Of a DNA stretch of 64,000 bases, positions 1 to 11,402 are shown piece after piece. Position 1 is the first letter of the stretch, and each line of letters opens with the position of its first letter. The notes under the pieces were generated by a model, which saw only the letters and a list, made by a program, of their open reading frames with translations, did not search any database and was not told where the DNA came from. Source of the DNA: Pelodera strongyloides (taxonomy: Eukaryota; Nematoda; Chromadorea; Rhabditida; Rhabditidae). The stretch spans positions 1 to 64,000 of the forward strand of contig JAANDG010000473.1 in NCBI GenBank assembly GCA_036852015.1, given 5' to 3'. The position numbers and the translations under genes were made by a program.

Positions 1-108
1 TGATTTATACTTTGAATTTTAAAATCATTGAATTCTTTCATCGTCTCTTATGGCGTTGCGCTCTTTCTAAGAGTCTAATAAACATTTCTAAACATTTCTA
101 AACATATG

Positions 109-328
109 CTCTATTGGGCGCGGCAACTGCGATTTTGGCCAATCAGCGCGAATGGGCGTGCCAACTGCGATAGATAGCTGTGTATGACTGCTCACGGTAA
201 ATTGCTGAATAATGAGTGATTTTTGCGCTTGAAAATTAAAAAGTTATTGCATCCTACTATATTTGACATGGAGAATCAGATGGAATCATCAAAGATAGGG
301 GTCATTTGAAATGGGCCTGACCCTTTAA
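109..328. repeat. Partial MITE, family TTAAAGGGTCAGGCCCA
   Basis: The right end reads GGGCCTGACCCTTTAA at 313-328. The inner part (GCTCTATTGGGCG..., GGTAAATTGCTGAATA) matches the inner part of the complete copy at 48478-48890. The left arm is missing or lies before the window. Confidence 0.6.
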
Positions 329-647
329 GGCTCACTCAGTCCCGTTGGTTTCTAACAATGATAAACTGCTTACGTAACAACCTTCACTTGAGTTTATCGT
401 ACAATCAAACGCCATTAAAATCAGCATACTGCATACTACATTAACGTGTCATGCCTGTAAAGGAGCTGTGTGCTATCGACAACCAAAGTACATAAATAAA
501 TGCAAAGAAAAGGAATATTAATATTATCGGATTGAGCAGATACATGATTGAGCCTAGTCATGAGTTGAGCAAGAAAAACTAATTACTCTTAAAAGAGTTT
601 AATAATATTAGATTATAAATCTAAACTTGATTGAACCAGCAAATATC

Positions 648-798
648 TTAAAGCGATATTACACGTGGTTTGGAAAATTATGCTGCTCTACACGTGTTTT
701 GGAAAAATAACTCATGTAACACGAAATATATCATAACACAAGTTGCAAATGCAGTAGTCCAGCATACGTTTCACAAACCACGTGTGATACCGCTTTAA
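648..798. repeat. MITE-like palindromic element, family TTAAAGCGATA
   Basis: The left end reads TTAAAGCGATATTACACGTG and the right end is its imperfect inverse (CACGTGTGATACCGCTTTAA). The element lies downstream of the GCP stop codon. The same ends recur at 25695-25851 and, degraded, at about 6020-6120. It has no coding capacity. Confidence 0.7.
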
Positions 799-828
799 CA
801 TTTAAAAAAATCAATAATAATTCATAAA

Positions 829-995
829 TCAATAATCCCTATAATCTAAGGCGAGATCCACAGCCGTTAGTATATTACTCGCCCAATCGGTGTTTCCGAA
901 ACCTTGCATCAGCACTGAAAATAAAAAATTAAATAATAATTAATAATGATTAATAATAATAATAATCTGTTATTATTATTAATAATAAACAAAAC

Positions 996-1066
<71 letters not shown>

Positions 1067-4000
1067 CCTACCTTCACAGAATAACCGTGCAGATTCGACA
1101 TAGTCCTTGAATACGAAAAGTGCGCGTTCATATTTTCCGTCCGATACAAAATTGCAAAAGTGGTCAATGTGAATTAAGATACAGTTCAGCTCCTGAAGGA
1201 AAAGAAAATATATTAAAACTGACCTGGGTTATAATTATATTACGTATCAATCTGTTCTGCGCGGAAACCTCGCGAGAGTTTCGCAGAACTTAAAATACTT
1301 AAAAACAATACTTCGTACGATATTCGTCTAGACCAAGTACAAGCAAATCCTATAGCTAAAGTGGTAATCACGCCGCAAAGTGATCCGAAGCGGATACAAA
1401 CAACGTGAAACTTCGCGTTATGGCCGCACGTCCTTTTCGCGCCAAACGGGCGCCGCACCACCGCAGAGTTTCCGCAGTGTTGTTCAAAATACTATTCGAT
1501 TCAAAATAAGAACCACCTTATTCGCCAGTATCGTTCGCGAAGTGCACAGCGAATGCTCGGACAAAGTTGTCAACATCTGTTTATGTGCGTCAAACATTGC
1601 ACGCGACGTGTCCAACGATTCCAGCTTCTCTTCTATAATCACACTATCATACATCTATAAGTTAAAGCGAAATGCTAGCCTCTTTGGAAAATTTGCATAT
1701 GATAAGCAAATCCTATGTATCCTATGCTAATTTTGTACGAATGTCGTGGACGATCGTACAAAATTAGCATAGGATACATAGGATTTGCTTATCATATGCA
1801 ATTTTCCAAGGGGGCTAGCATTTCGCTTTAAAATGTTAAACATTATAATCTTAACAGATAATATGATCCCCAAAGTTGCATAAAAAGTTGCTCTCGACTT
1901 AGTAACACAAAACTAGCCTACACAATGAATAAATGCTGATCGTGCATAGGTTACCAGGCAAAAAAATCCATCAATAATTATGATCGCACGTTAGCAGCAA
2001 CTTGATCAAAACCCACCAAACATCTCAAACGTGTCCATTACCGCAGCGACGTACGACATCCGTAGGCCGCCGACAAAGTTGGCCATTGTTGCGGCGGTGA
2101 GTGTGAGCCGCTTCAGATACGCCGCGTCTACTTGAGCGAGGCCGCGGAGAACCAGCTGAACGCAAAAAGTAAATGGACCCTTTTTTAAGTTTTACACGAG
2201 GCACACATTTTCGTATAAGCGGAGTATAGTATAAGTTTCGTGTAATTCACGTTGCGTAAGTGCACAAATCCTCGTTTTTTCAGCAGTGCTATTAGGTAAG
2301 GTTATTACTAGTCCAGTAAGCAATATAGAAGAAAACTTGTACAAACTCCACCTGTTCCAGCTGATGCTCCACATGATAGAGATGACAAAGAGTCCTCTGC
2401 ACCTCCGTGTACACTTTCATATGCGAGTTCTTGAACACGAGACTCAGCGGTTCGCGGACTCGCGGAAGGATACCTGAAACACTTTGGACTTTGGTGGTTC
2501 GCGGACTCGCGGAAGGATACCTGAAACACTTTGGACTTTGGTTGGTGAACGCTCACAAAAACTAGGTGCATCCAGGAGCGGCCGCACATCTAGTTTAAAG
2601 TGTGCGGCACACGCGCAACCTGTGCGCGACAAATGAAACAATTAGTGAGAGAGATAGACTGGGACAGCGACACAACGAGAGAGGGAGAGAGAGAAAAAAG
2701 AGTGGGAGATTAACACAGAGCACAAGCAAAGACCCACTGATGCACAATGAATGCTTCTTCCTCTCCGTGAAGTCGACCTTGAATCTCGTGTCGTTCTGAT
2801 TGTTGATGACCGTGGCAAGAACCTGCACTCTTTTATCCAAATCCATAGATTCTCCACCGGTCACAGAGCTAGATTGACATTTATTATCGTGTATCACATA
2901 AGTTTTGGTTTTCAGAGGAATCGAACCCCCGTCTGCTGACTGCCGGTCCGGGGCGCAATCCACTATGCTATCAGCCGCCACTCCAGAACACACTCTAACA
3001 ACTCCAAAGATCAACAATTACTGATTTTACATAGGCGATCGCTGTTTTTCTGGCTGTCAGTAGAGATAAACTATTCTATCAAAATTAGTTTATGTTATGC
3101 GTTCTTTTACTCGACAAAACTGTTTGTTGCATATACTTTCATAACGAATTGTATTTGTACGTAATAAATTACTATTATTATTAAGGTGATGACCATTTAT
3201 TTTTTACTGAATACTTTTCATCATATTGATGCATACACGTTTAACGTCTGTCTATAAATAATTAATATTTAAACTTACTCATTCGTCTGATTCAATAAGG
3301 ATTCTTCAGCTAACAGAAAGGCAGTAGAGAGGAAACGCACAAAATGCATGACATCTTTCTTGAGAACTTCATTGAAACGCAGTGAGACCGACGTACGAAG
3401 CACAGAACTGAAACAGAATTGAAAGTAATATATGAAACAATTTTGATAAATATTACCACTTAGCATTTACACTTCCATATCGTATAGATATTATTGATTG
3501 AGAGATTGAGATTTAGGAGTGCAACAATGTTTAAAGACACGCGCACTTGTCCGGCACACATAGCGCTCTCTCAAAAGGGTGTGCCGCACGAATACCAATG
3601 TAAACTGAACATGTTCGCGCACTGTGCGGCAACAACGCCGGGTTTCCTTAGTGTCAGGGAATAACTAACTAAGGCCCTACCTCAACATCTCATGTAAATT
3701 CTGTCGTACGCCCTCCTCGCTCATTTCGCCCTCAAATCGCGGAATAACGTTTTCAAATTCGACTTCGACGTTCTGAAAATAAGTCACTCAATAATAATAA
3801 AAAAAACGAATACCGAAAACAACTTAAAGTAAGAGTGCGCGTTCCACCGCTGGGGAAGGGAACACAAGCACACGCGCACCTGGAAAATTTCGCGCGTATA
3901 AAGCGCGCTTCTGACGCACAATAGGCCCACGCTTTCTGCCATTATTGAATTAAGCGGGTGAGGGGTGCGCGGCGCACTCTTGGCGCACATACCCTGGTGC

Positions 4001-7000
4001 ATACTTACATCATCAGCGGCCAGCAAATCTCGATATCCTTTCGGTAGAGTACTGTCACACTTGAGCCGCTCGAATACGTGCTGAATTCGACCCTTAAATA
4101 CATTCAAATAAACAAACTGGACCGCAATAATAGGTGTAATGAATAGCAACCATTCATTGGTTGAGGAGGCATACAACTAACAAGTTCCAAGAAAACAACT
4201 ACGACTCACAAAGGAAAAAAAACTAAACAAAACTCATTTTCTACACAATGATAGGAACTGGCTGTCGCTCATTCTGAGATACACTCCTACAATACAGAGT
4301 ACATTTCCGACACTTCCATGATTCACTTACTTCGTCAAGTAGATCATCGTATAGTTTCTTTCCCAGTAAATCTTTAGCTCCCTCGCTGAAATCCATATGC
4401 GATGAGCGTACCAATTCACCTGAATTCAGATTTTTCAACGGATACGATTAAAGCGAAATACCGGCCGGTTTTTGAAACGCACTGTGGACAGCTGAATCTT
4501 ACGTATTTATGCACAGTTGCTCAAATTTAGCCCGATTTTACGTTCATTTGCATAAGCTGCATAAGAATGATGATGCACTCGATGTGTTTCAAAAACCGGC
4601 CAGTATTCGCATTAAATTACAAACAAACTTATGCTAACGGGAATTAAAAGGCGTCAATTATCTAACTAGTTGAGCACAACTCGATGGTGTAAGTGTAAAG
4701 TATCAAAAAAACTGATAGTCTACATTCAACAATGGTCTCTGAAGTCTATGTTTTTGTATGTCTGAACAAAAAGGTATTCATATAGTATCATAGGCATTCA
4801 AATAGTATTATTAGTATATACCCAATTCCGTTGAAATCACATTCATTTGCTCCGTGAGTTGGAAGACTCCACTTGTTGAAGCTGCTTCGCCACGGACAAG
4901 CCACGACATCATCATCCTTAGTAAAGAGAACATAAAATAACAATGTCTTCCCTCTTTCTTTGAGGAAACCACGAAACCACCCTATGCTTCAATTTCAAAA
5001 TCAGTACACGGGAAAGCTTTTCCCAAGAGAAATCCAATAACTACAATAATTAATTGTCACAAAGGCTTTATTTCCATAGATCTTTGACGGTTTTCTTATT
5101 TTCCTTTCTTTCGAGACAACCGATTGTGACAGGAAAGCGCAAAACACAAAATACCTCTGTATATACATCACGACAACCGCAAAGTGGTGGAACAAAAGTG
5201 CATCGCCATAAAACCATCGATCGTCCTCGTATACTGTAGCCGTCAATTTCTAAACGAGAAAATTAGAATTGTTCGACGATACTTCCATAGTACTCAGTAC
5301 TCACCAAGTACTTATAAGCTAAATAAAAAAACATGTGCGTTCTTTTCGCAATCGACATCACTATACCCATATTAATAAACCCACCAAGACTGGCAGCAAA
5401 GCATTAAAGTACAAAACCTCTGGTCGCGCATAATTCACACAATAAAGCTGGAATTCATCGAAACTACACACCTCCGGTTCTGGTTCACCACTATCGGATG
5501 CACCTCGAACTACCTGGTCATCGTCTACCACACTCTCCGGTTTCTAAAAACACCTGGATTAATAGAAATTAGAAAGGAGCACGAAGTTCGTGTAAGAACA
5601 GGCGCATTCCAGGTAACCCCCTATTGTATATTCCTCCATTGGCCAATCGGCGCGCATGGGCTTAGTAATTGCGGCAGATTGTCTAGCTACAGTATTTGCT
5701 TTTTTATGCGTGAATGTTGTTCATACAAATAATATCCATGATATTCCTAACGAAGAATTAGATGGAGAAATAAAAAAATAGGTTCTACATCACCTCTAAA
5801 TCACCACTATCCTCGACATTCGCCTTATTTGTTTGACTCGTTTCAGGCACATCAGGCTTCAGTAGTGAAACAGTATCGCCACGCCCATTTTCCAAAAAGT
5901 TGATTATCTACAATAAATAACTCATTTTATTTCATCACCACAAACTAACAGAAAGATTGCATACGAGTACAACATCGCCTGAATGCGGCTAAATTGGCTA
6001 CAGTATTACCGGTATTTTAGGGTTATTAAAGCGATAATTAGAATAAAAATGGCGCAGTATCGCACAACTAAACTAGTTCAACATACGCTTCACAAACCGG
6101 ATGTTATATCGATTTAAACGCAAAATATCCTAAGTAGATACCGTAATCCCACGTGGGTAAAGTGAGTTACTGTAAAAGTTGCCGAAAGGCACTCACCTCT
6201 TCAATAGACAACTGATCATTCATAACTCGGCCAGTGCCTATTCCAGAGTCTGGACTTTCAGCACGATCGCTTCGCGAGGAAATACTCGTATTAAACGATA
6301 CCGCATCATTATCAATTAGATCGCCACGGGACCCTGAATCAGAAAATTCTAATTAAAGGGTCAATCCCACAAAAAACCATGGCTCAAACTTCTGAAAACT
6401 GTAAACTTAAACTAAAATCCCAAAGAAAATTTCATCATATGCATTTTTTGTCAGCCTGACCTTCAAAGTGAACAAACACCTATGTTGAAAGATTGGTAAT
6501 TTGATTACAATTTCATCGAATTCAGTAAATCTCCATGTTTCAGTTGCGCTTATCAAGCTGAAACTTTACAAATACGCACTCTCTCTCTCTCAGCATATCC
6601 CGATCAAATACAAACATATTACAAAGAATTGCCAATTACGATATCTTGTATGTTTTATTTTTTAACGTTACCCCCAAGCCTTGTCGTTGCGTCCTCAACT
6701 TGAGAACCAACAATAGTACAAGGTTCTCTAGTTTCTTCTTTCTTCTCCTTTAATGAAGTATTCCATGGCAGCGGCTTCAGCATCACTTCAAATGGGTCAT
6801 TCTTCGGTAGCATTGTGACCGACTGAAATGTTTCCAGCTATACGGTATGTGGTTTGAGATATGTACGTATTTTGGAAAGTTGTGGATTATTGAAATTGTT
6901 TATAAAAAAATGCTCGCGACCAAAATGCCAAACTCTGTCTTTTCTTTTGGGGTATTTTGGAAACTTGTCTCGTGCCGCTTGGACTTACCATTAGCCTGGC

Positions 7001-7088
7001 TGCAATGTAATGTTCGCTAATTGCCCCAAAAAATACTTACCAATCCGGATCCTTCCTGAGAGGCCACACCACACGGACGGTAGACATT
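829..7088 (-). CDS. Gamma-tubulin complex component (GCP, Spc97/Spc98 family), divergent; first exon not found
   Basis: Fifteen exons join in phase: 7041-7088, 6672-6822, 6197-6333, 5794-5907, 5472-5543, 5155-5249, 4822-4916, 4331-4419, 4009-4116, 3681-3772, 3279-3407, 2352-2520, 2042-2155, 1072-1192 and 829-914, about 540 codons. The N-terminal third is acidic and Ser-rich. The rest resembles the GCP fold: MMMSWLVRGE matches the family's W-x-x-x-G segment, HFVRFLSTAFLLAEESLL its helix before the core, PLSLVFKNSHMKVYTEVQ followed by LCHLYHVEHQL its central motif, and MANFVGGL and HIDHFCNFVSDGK the C-terminal helices. Known GCPs bind gamma-tubulin to nucleate microtubules. The exon 2042-2155 uses an unusual GTAATG donor, and reading on past it would stop at 1990, so that junction is uncertain. 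The first listed exon enters in phase 0 without an ATG; an upstream exon, or a start at the Met in 6672-6822, is possible. It could match C. elegans gip-1 or gip-2, but I cannot decide. Confidence 0.62.
995..1066. repeat. (AAT)n microsatellite
   Basis: About 24 uninterrupted AAT/TTA triplets lie just downstream (on the minus strand) of the donor of the GCP exon 1072-1192. Shorter AAT runs precede it from 925. Read in frame it gives a meaningless poly-Leu open frame. Confidence 0.9.
1662..1831. repeat. 170-bp near-perfect palindrome, family TTAAAGCGAAATGCTAGCC
   Basis: Two arms of about 75 bp (containing CATATGATAAGCAAATCC and CCTATGTATCCTATGC) are almost exact inverses around a GTACGA...TCGTAC centre. 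It sits in an intron of the GCP gene. Copies at 46819-46980 and 48887-49057. Confidence 0.9.
2449..2542. repeat. 47-bp tandem duplication spanning a 3' splice site
   Basis: A 47-bp unit is repeated twice with no change over most of its length. Each copy contains an exon start and the acceptor TTTCAG in minus-strand sense. The copies put exon starts at 2473 and 2520. See findings for its effect on the reading frame. Confidence 0.92.
2911..2985 (-). repeat. tRNA-derived sequence (pol III A and B boxes), not a working tRNA
   Basis: In minus sense it has an A-box-like TAGCATAGTGG and a perfect B box GGTTCGATTCC at tRNA spacing. I could not pair the 5' and 3' acceptor arms or form a normal 5+7+5 anticodon arm, so it is more likely a SINE head or tRNA relic. 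It lies in an intron of the GCP gene. Confidence 0.5.
4448..4615. repeat. MITE, family TTAAAGCGAAATACCGGCC
   Basis: Terminal inverted repeats run about 35 bp (CCGGCCGGTTTTTGAAACGC at the left; the inverse at the right). It lies in the GCP intron between exons 4331-4419 and 4822-4916. This 165-190 bp family recurs at 20100, 24794, 46311 and 56787. Confidence 0.85.
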
Positions 7089-7544
7089 CTGAAATGTTTC
7101 AATATATAAAATATGATTGATTGACTGTTATTGATTTGGTAATATACATAAACCTACTGTAGCAACGATTCTAAACAAAGTTTCTTTTATCGAAAAAAAA
7201 TACACTATTGTTATCTTCCTTTTTTTAAATATTATCCAACTAACACCTCTACCTTCAAAATTTATCTCGCATATTATGCAACAATAGGTTAACTAATGAC
7301 CTTTTAGGCATCAAAACTCCTACTAATTTGAAAGTGAGTGCATGCCCTGGGGACAAAAAGTGCCGCGGCACGCACCGGGGCAAGTCTACTGTAAAACCGT
7401 GAAAAGAAATCAACGTAACGAGAGAAAGACAATCATGTAAACTGGGCAATTAATCAGTTTTGATGGCATAATGTGCGCAGAAAAAGAGATGAAACGATCA
7501 TGCACGGTGTAATTCCAAGACCTTTTACAGTTCAACTAAAGTGG
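7089..7544. other. Intergenic region between the GCP gene and collagen 1
   Basis: Divergently transcribed genes flank it, so it should hold both upstream regions. The missing GCP first exon may lie here, but I found no ATG joined to a phase-0 donor. A minus-strand open frame at 7255-7449 starts at TTG and has no supporting signal. Confidence 0.5.
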
Positions 7545-7552
7545 TATAAAAG
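7545..7552 (+). promoter_or_regulatory. TATA box, collagen 1
   Basis: TATAAAAG lies 343 bp before the start codon. Collagens 3 and 4 have a TATA box only about 45 bp before their ATG. About 40 bp after this TATA is an ATG (7591) whose frame stops after six codons, so a long leader with an upstream ORF, or a leader intron, is implied. Confidence 0.6.
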
Positions 7553-7887
7553 ACGAGTTACAGGTAATGCAGACATCACACCATCACAGCATGGCACCGT
7601 CTCACACATAGATACTCTCCACCAAAAAGTTTCTTATAAAATTCTTTAGATAAAATATTCCCTTGCTACTTTCACTTTCCTCAGTGCTTTTAGTAGTTTG
7701 CCCTTTTCAAGTCTTCTTAATAAAAATTTTCAAGTACCTGAATTAATACTTTACAAAAATCTGTACACATCAATTTTATTAACTCTACATGTCACATCAG
7801 TTTGCTGCCTCCAACATTTATTCTATTATCTGCTCCAGTCTCTAGTATTAGGTTTACATTAAATTCAAGCAAACTTAAGGTAAAACC

Positions 7888-8997
7888 ATGAGTGTGAAGA
7901 TATTCGTCGGTCTGGCCACTGCGGCTTCGGGAGCCATAATGCTGGCTGCTCTTTTCACGGCCGCTGTCATGGTCAACGATATCAACAACTTCTACAGCGA
8001 TGCCAAATCCGATATCAACGAATTTCGGGTAAGAGGCCATTTATTCTCGCCTTACACCCACATGATTCTGCTGACGGTATTCCAAGACTATCTATCAATT
8101 CGTCATAAGTTCATATTATTATATTACTCTTTTCACATCGGTTGTATGCGAACTAAATATTAGCTTTTTTTTTATTTGACTCGAATTTTAAAAACTTTTC
8201 AGGTCTACGCCAACGGTGCATGGGATGAGATGATCGTACAGATGAAGCCAGAAGCCACGTATTCTGCCTTTGCATCGCCCGCTCTCTTCGGACGTCAAAA
8301 GCGTCAGGCTGCATCTTGCAACTGCGGAGCTCAACCAAATAACTGTCCTCCAGGCCCACCTGGACCTCCCGGACAGCCTGGCCAGCCCGGTGAAGACGGA
8401 AATCCAGGAGAGCCCGGCAAGGTTGGAACTGCCGGCAGCGCTCTGGCATCTTCTAAAGATAAGGCTGAATGCGTCAAGTGCCCCGCTGGACCTCCCGGCC
8501 CTCCCGGACCTGATGGACCTGCTGGAAACCCTGGATCCGATGGACAACCCGGAAACGACGGCGCCCCCGGTAAGAATGGAGATGCCGGTTCTGATGGAGA
8601 TGCAGGAGACAGCGGAGCTCCCGGAGGAGCTGGTGCTCCTGGAAACGCTGGTCCCGCTGGAAATCCCGGAAAGAAATATGTTGCCACTCCCGGACAACCT
8701 GGTCCAGCTGGAAGTCCTGGACCCGCAGGAGGTCCCGGAAAGGATGGAGACGATGGAGCTCCTGGAAAGGACGGATCACCCGGACCTGCTGGCGAGGCTG
8801 GAAAAGATGGAGCTCCCGGTGATGCCGGCAATCCGGGACCCAGCGGAGAAGATGGACAGCCCGGATCCGATGCCGCTTACTGTCCTTGCCCTCCACGTAC
8901 CGGTGCCGTTGCTGCAGCTGTTAACTCCGCCGCTTCGACCTCGACGCCATACCGCCGCCGCTTCCGACTTGCCAGAAAGCGCGTTCTTGTTCAGTAA
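7888..8997 (+). CDS. Cuticle collagen 1
   Basis: Exons 7888-8028 and 8203-8997 encode 311 residues. Exon 1 (47 codons) carries a hydrophobic N-terminal segment at about residues 6-30, the membrane anchor or signal of cuticle procollagens. After the intron come GRQKRQ (about 77-82, subtilisin-type processing site), CNC plus C95, a first Gly-X-Y block, CVKC, two more Gly-X-Y blocks separated by a break near GKKYVATPG, and the C-terminal YCPCP cysteines with a basic tail. Known relatives trimerise, are secreted by the hypodermis and are cross-linked into the exoskeleton. The polyadenylation signal AATAAA is at 9040-9045. Long frames on the other strand and in other frames are by-products of the Gly-Pro repeats. 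Which C. elegans col gene it matches cannot be told. Confidence 0.95.
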
Positions 8998-9039
8998 GAA
9001 CACGAAAAGTAACCATTGTAATTGTGTATGTACATATCG

Positions 9040-9045
9040 AATAAA
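9040..9045 (+). terminator. Polyadenylation signal, collagen 1
   Basis: AATAAA lies 43 bp after the stop codon. Confidence 0.75.
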
Positions 9046-10162
9046 AAACTTTGACAATATAACATGAGTATCCGAAGCTACGCAACACTGTCACACACCA
9101 TTACTATACAGAATATAATGAATGTAACGATTAGGCAGGCAAACTATAACATCAATATCAAATCTTTCATACAGTCTCTGTGTAAACCTCGCAATAACAC
9201 TGCTCTATTTCATCATCTTACTATACAGGAAAACAAAGTTGTTAGAGCCAATAAGCCCATATGAGAATATATCTTTTAAACTGGGTAAATTAGGCGGTAA
9301 GCCAATTGACCTAAATGAATTCAACTCGGACTTAGCGTACACATTCGTATTCAAGCCTGACAACGGAGAAAAAAAAGATGGAATGAACCTTTCAAGCGTG
9401 TTGATACGGTTGTATTTGAAGTTGATACAGACAGTTGTATTTATGTTGACGTTTCTCGAAAATACGCTTCACAAGGTTGTTATTAATTTATCCGAGAAGA
9501 TCAAGGACATTATAACACCTGAACCTTTCAAGCATGTTGATACGGTTGTATTTAACAATTTAACAAGAACATCTAGGCTGCAATTGCAATATCACTTTAA
9601 CATTTCGAAAACACTGTATTAAACAACATGTTGGTCTCTCACACATAAACGCTACGAAAACCCTGTTCAGGCATGCGACTAACGCATAATGTATGGTATA
9701 CTGTATACTCCAAGATCGAACAAACAAAAAATAATCCGTAGTGTTGATCTACGGAAGAAACGCACAAGTTATCACGATGTTATCACGTTAACACGTAAAC
9801 GACGCGACGAACAGATGGAAAGATGAATAGGACACGTATGTACTAAAAGCCCAACAAGAGAGCTGATCAAATGGAGGGCGTCATGAGATTCCTTATCAGT
9901 GCCAAATTGCCAAATGGACCATGATGGTGGCGCATTTCAGTATTGCACATTAGTTGTTAAGCCAACAAACATTGCTTGCTTCTCTTCCACACAACGTCCT
10001 GTACGAAAACACTCCGACAAGCATGCTGGGCATTTGTTCTAAATGCCGGTGATACATCGCTTAAAACATGAGAATCCAACACAAACACAATATTCACTAA
10101 ATTCTTTATTCACAATATATACATCCAGAAAACCAGCTACTTAGTCAGAGAAAATCTAAATT
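9046..10162. other. Intergenic region between convergent collagens 1 and 2
   Basis: AT-rich with no supported gene. An open frame at 9239-9622 (+) begins at a TTG and contains two imperfect copies of AACCTTTCAAGCRTGTTGAT (9388 and 9521), so I treat it as repeat sequence rather than a gene. Confidence 0.5.
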
Positions 10163-11402
10163 CTACTGACGAGCGGCGACGACCTTCTTGCGGACGATGC
10201 GAACGCGACGGTGCTTTCTCACTTTACGGTAGGCGGTGCCAGGAGGAGCAGGTGCTGGAGCAGCGGCAGCAGGGGCATCATATCCTGCTGAAGCTGAAGG
10301 TGCTGACACAGCAGACGAAGCAGATCGAGCAGGGCAAGGGCAATATGCGGCATCGCTTCCAGGCTGGCCGTCCTCTCCGTCAGTTCCTGGGTTTCCATCG
10401 GGTCCAGATTCTCCATCATTTCCGGCCTGTCCAGCAGGTCCCTCTGATCCATCGTTTCCGGGAGCTCCATCATCACCAGGGGCTCCAGGCTGACCACTGG
10501 GTCCAGCAGGTCCAGGACGTCCAGGCTGTCCGGGAGACGATCTGTAACTCTTTCCGCTTTGTCCGGGACGTCCAGCTTGTCCTGGGCCACCGGGTCTTCC
10601 ATCAGAACCTGCATCACCGGGAGCTCCAGCTTGTCCAGGAGTTCCATCGTTACCAGGAGCTCCATCATCTCCAGGTTGTCCGTCGCCGGCAGCAGGTCCA
10701 GCAGGTCCATCGGGACCAGGTGGCCCAGGAGGTCCAGCAGGGCACTGAATGCAACCCGTATCCTTGCTGTCAGCAATAGCAATTCCTGGGGTTCCAGAAG
10801 ATCCGGGGTTTCCGGGCTGACCATCCTCACCAGACTGTCCTGGTTGTCCGGGAGGTCCAGGTGGTCCAGCAGGGCAGTTATTTGGCTGGGCTCCGCAGTT
10901 GCAAGATCCAGCCTGACGCTTCTGACGACCGAAGACATCCACAGTCTGAGCAGAAGACCCAGGCACAGGTATCATCTGTACGATCATGTCATCCCAGGCT
11001 TCGTTGGCGAAGAGCTGGAAACGATACACGTACCGTACAATTATGTGAGTTAATATTTTTTCATTTTTCCTGACAATTGTATCGATTTGTCTCATGTTTC
11101 TATTTGTAATCAATTGATGGGATTTCTATGGGTATACAATAGGTAGCTGTCTAACGGTAATGACGCAGGTTTACCAAAATATCTTACAGTACCGGTGAAG
11201 AAAGGTAAGGCACCTGATGGGTTCCGAACTCGGGTAATTACTTCATAAACCTTCCACGAACCTTAAACTCTCCCATGTCTTCCAGGGCATCGCCGTAGAA
11301 GGTGTTAATATCGTGAGCGATGAATCCCAAAGTGAGCAGCGATAGGAGAATAGCAGTGCCGGATGCAGCCGTGGCTACAGCAACTAATGCTCGAGAACCC
11401 AT
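10163..11402 (-). CDS. Cuticle collagen 2
   Basis: Exon 1 is 11262-11402 (47 codons) and exon 2 is 10163-11014, giving 330 residues. The order is the same as in collagen 1: hydrophobic N-terminus, [10 protein letters not shown] after the intron, GRQKRQ, CNC plus NNCP, Gly-X-Y block, CIQCP, further Gly-X-Y blocks with a break at [17 protein letters not shown], then an Ala/Pro-rich stretch and a strongly basic tail. It is the closest of the set to collagen 1 and is in inverted orientation, convergent with it. The donor read from the homologous position is AAG|GTTCGT, a weak donor, but it is the only one keeping frame at the conserved intron site. Its role is structural in the cuticle, by family. 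Confidence 0.94.

Noticed and set aside
979..1167. Open frame with a run of leucines
   Set aside because: It is the (AAT)n microsatellite read in frame; the real exon on this strand (1072-1192) uses part of it in the same sense but ends at the donor before the repeat.
2595..3017. 140-residue minus-strand open frame
   Set aside because: It runs through a tRNA-like segment and a GA-rich tract in a GCP intron and has no domain or splice support.
8188..9067. Long open frames overlapping collagen 1 in other frames and on the other strand (also at collagens 2-4)
   Set aside because: Gly-Pro-rich repeats lack stop codons in several frames; only the Gly-X-Y frame has the collagen layout and splice sites.
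9239..9622. 127-residue open frame between collagens 1 and 2
   Set aside because: It starts at TTG, contains internal direct repeats and lacks any recognisable feature.
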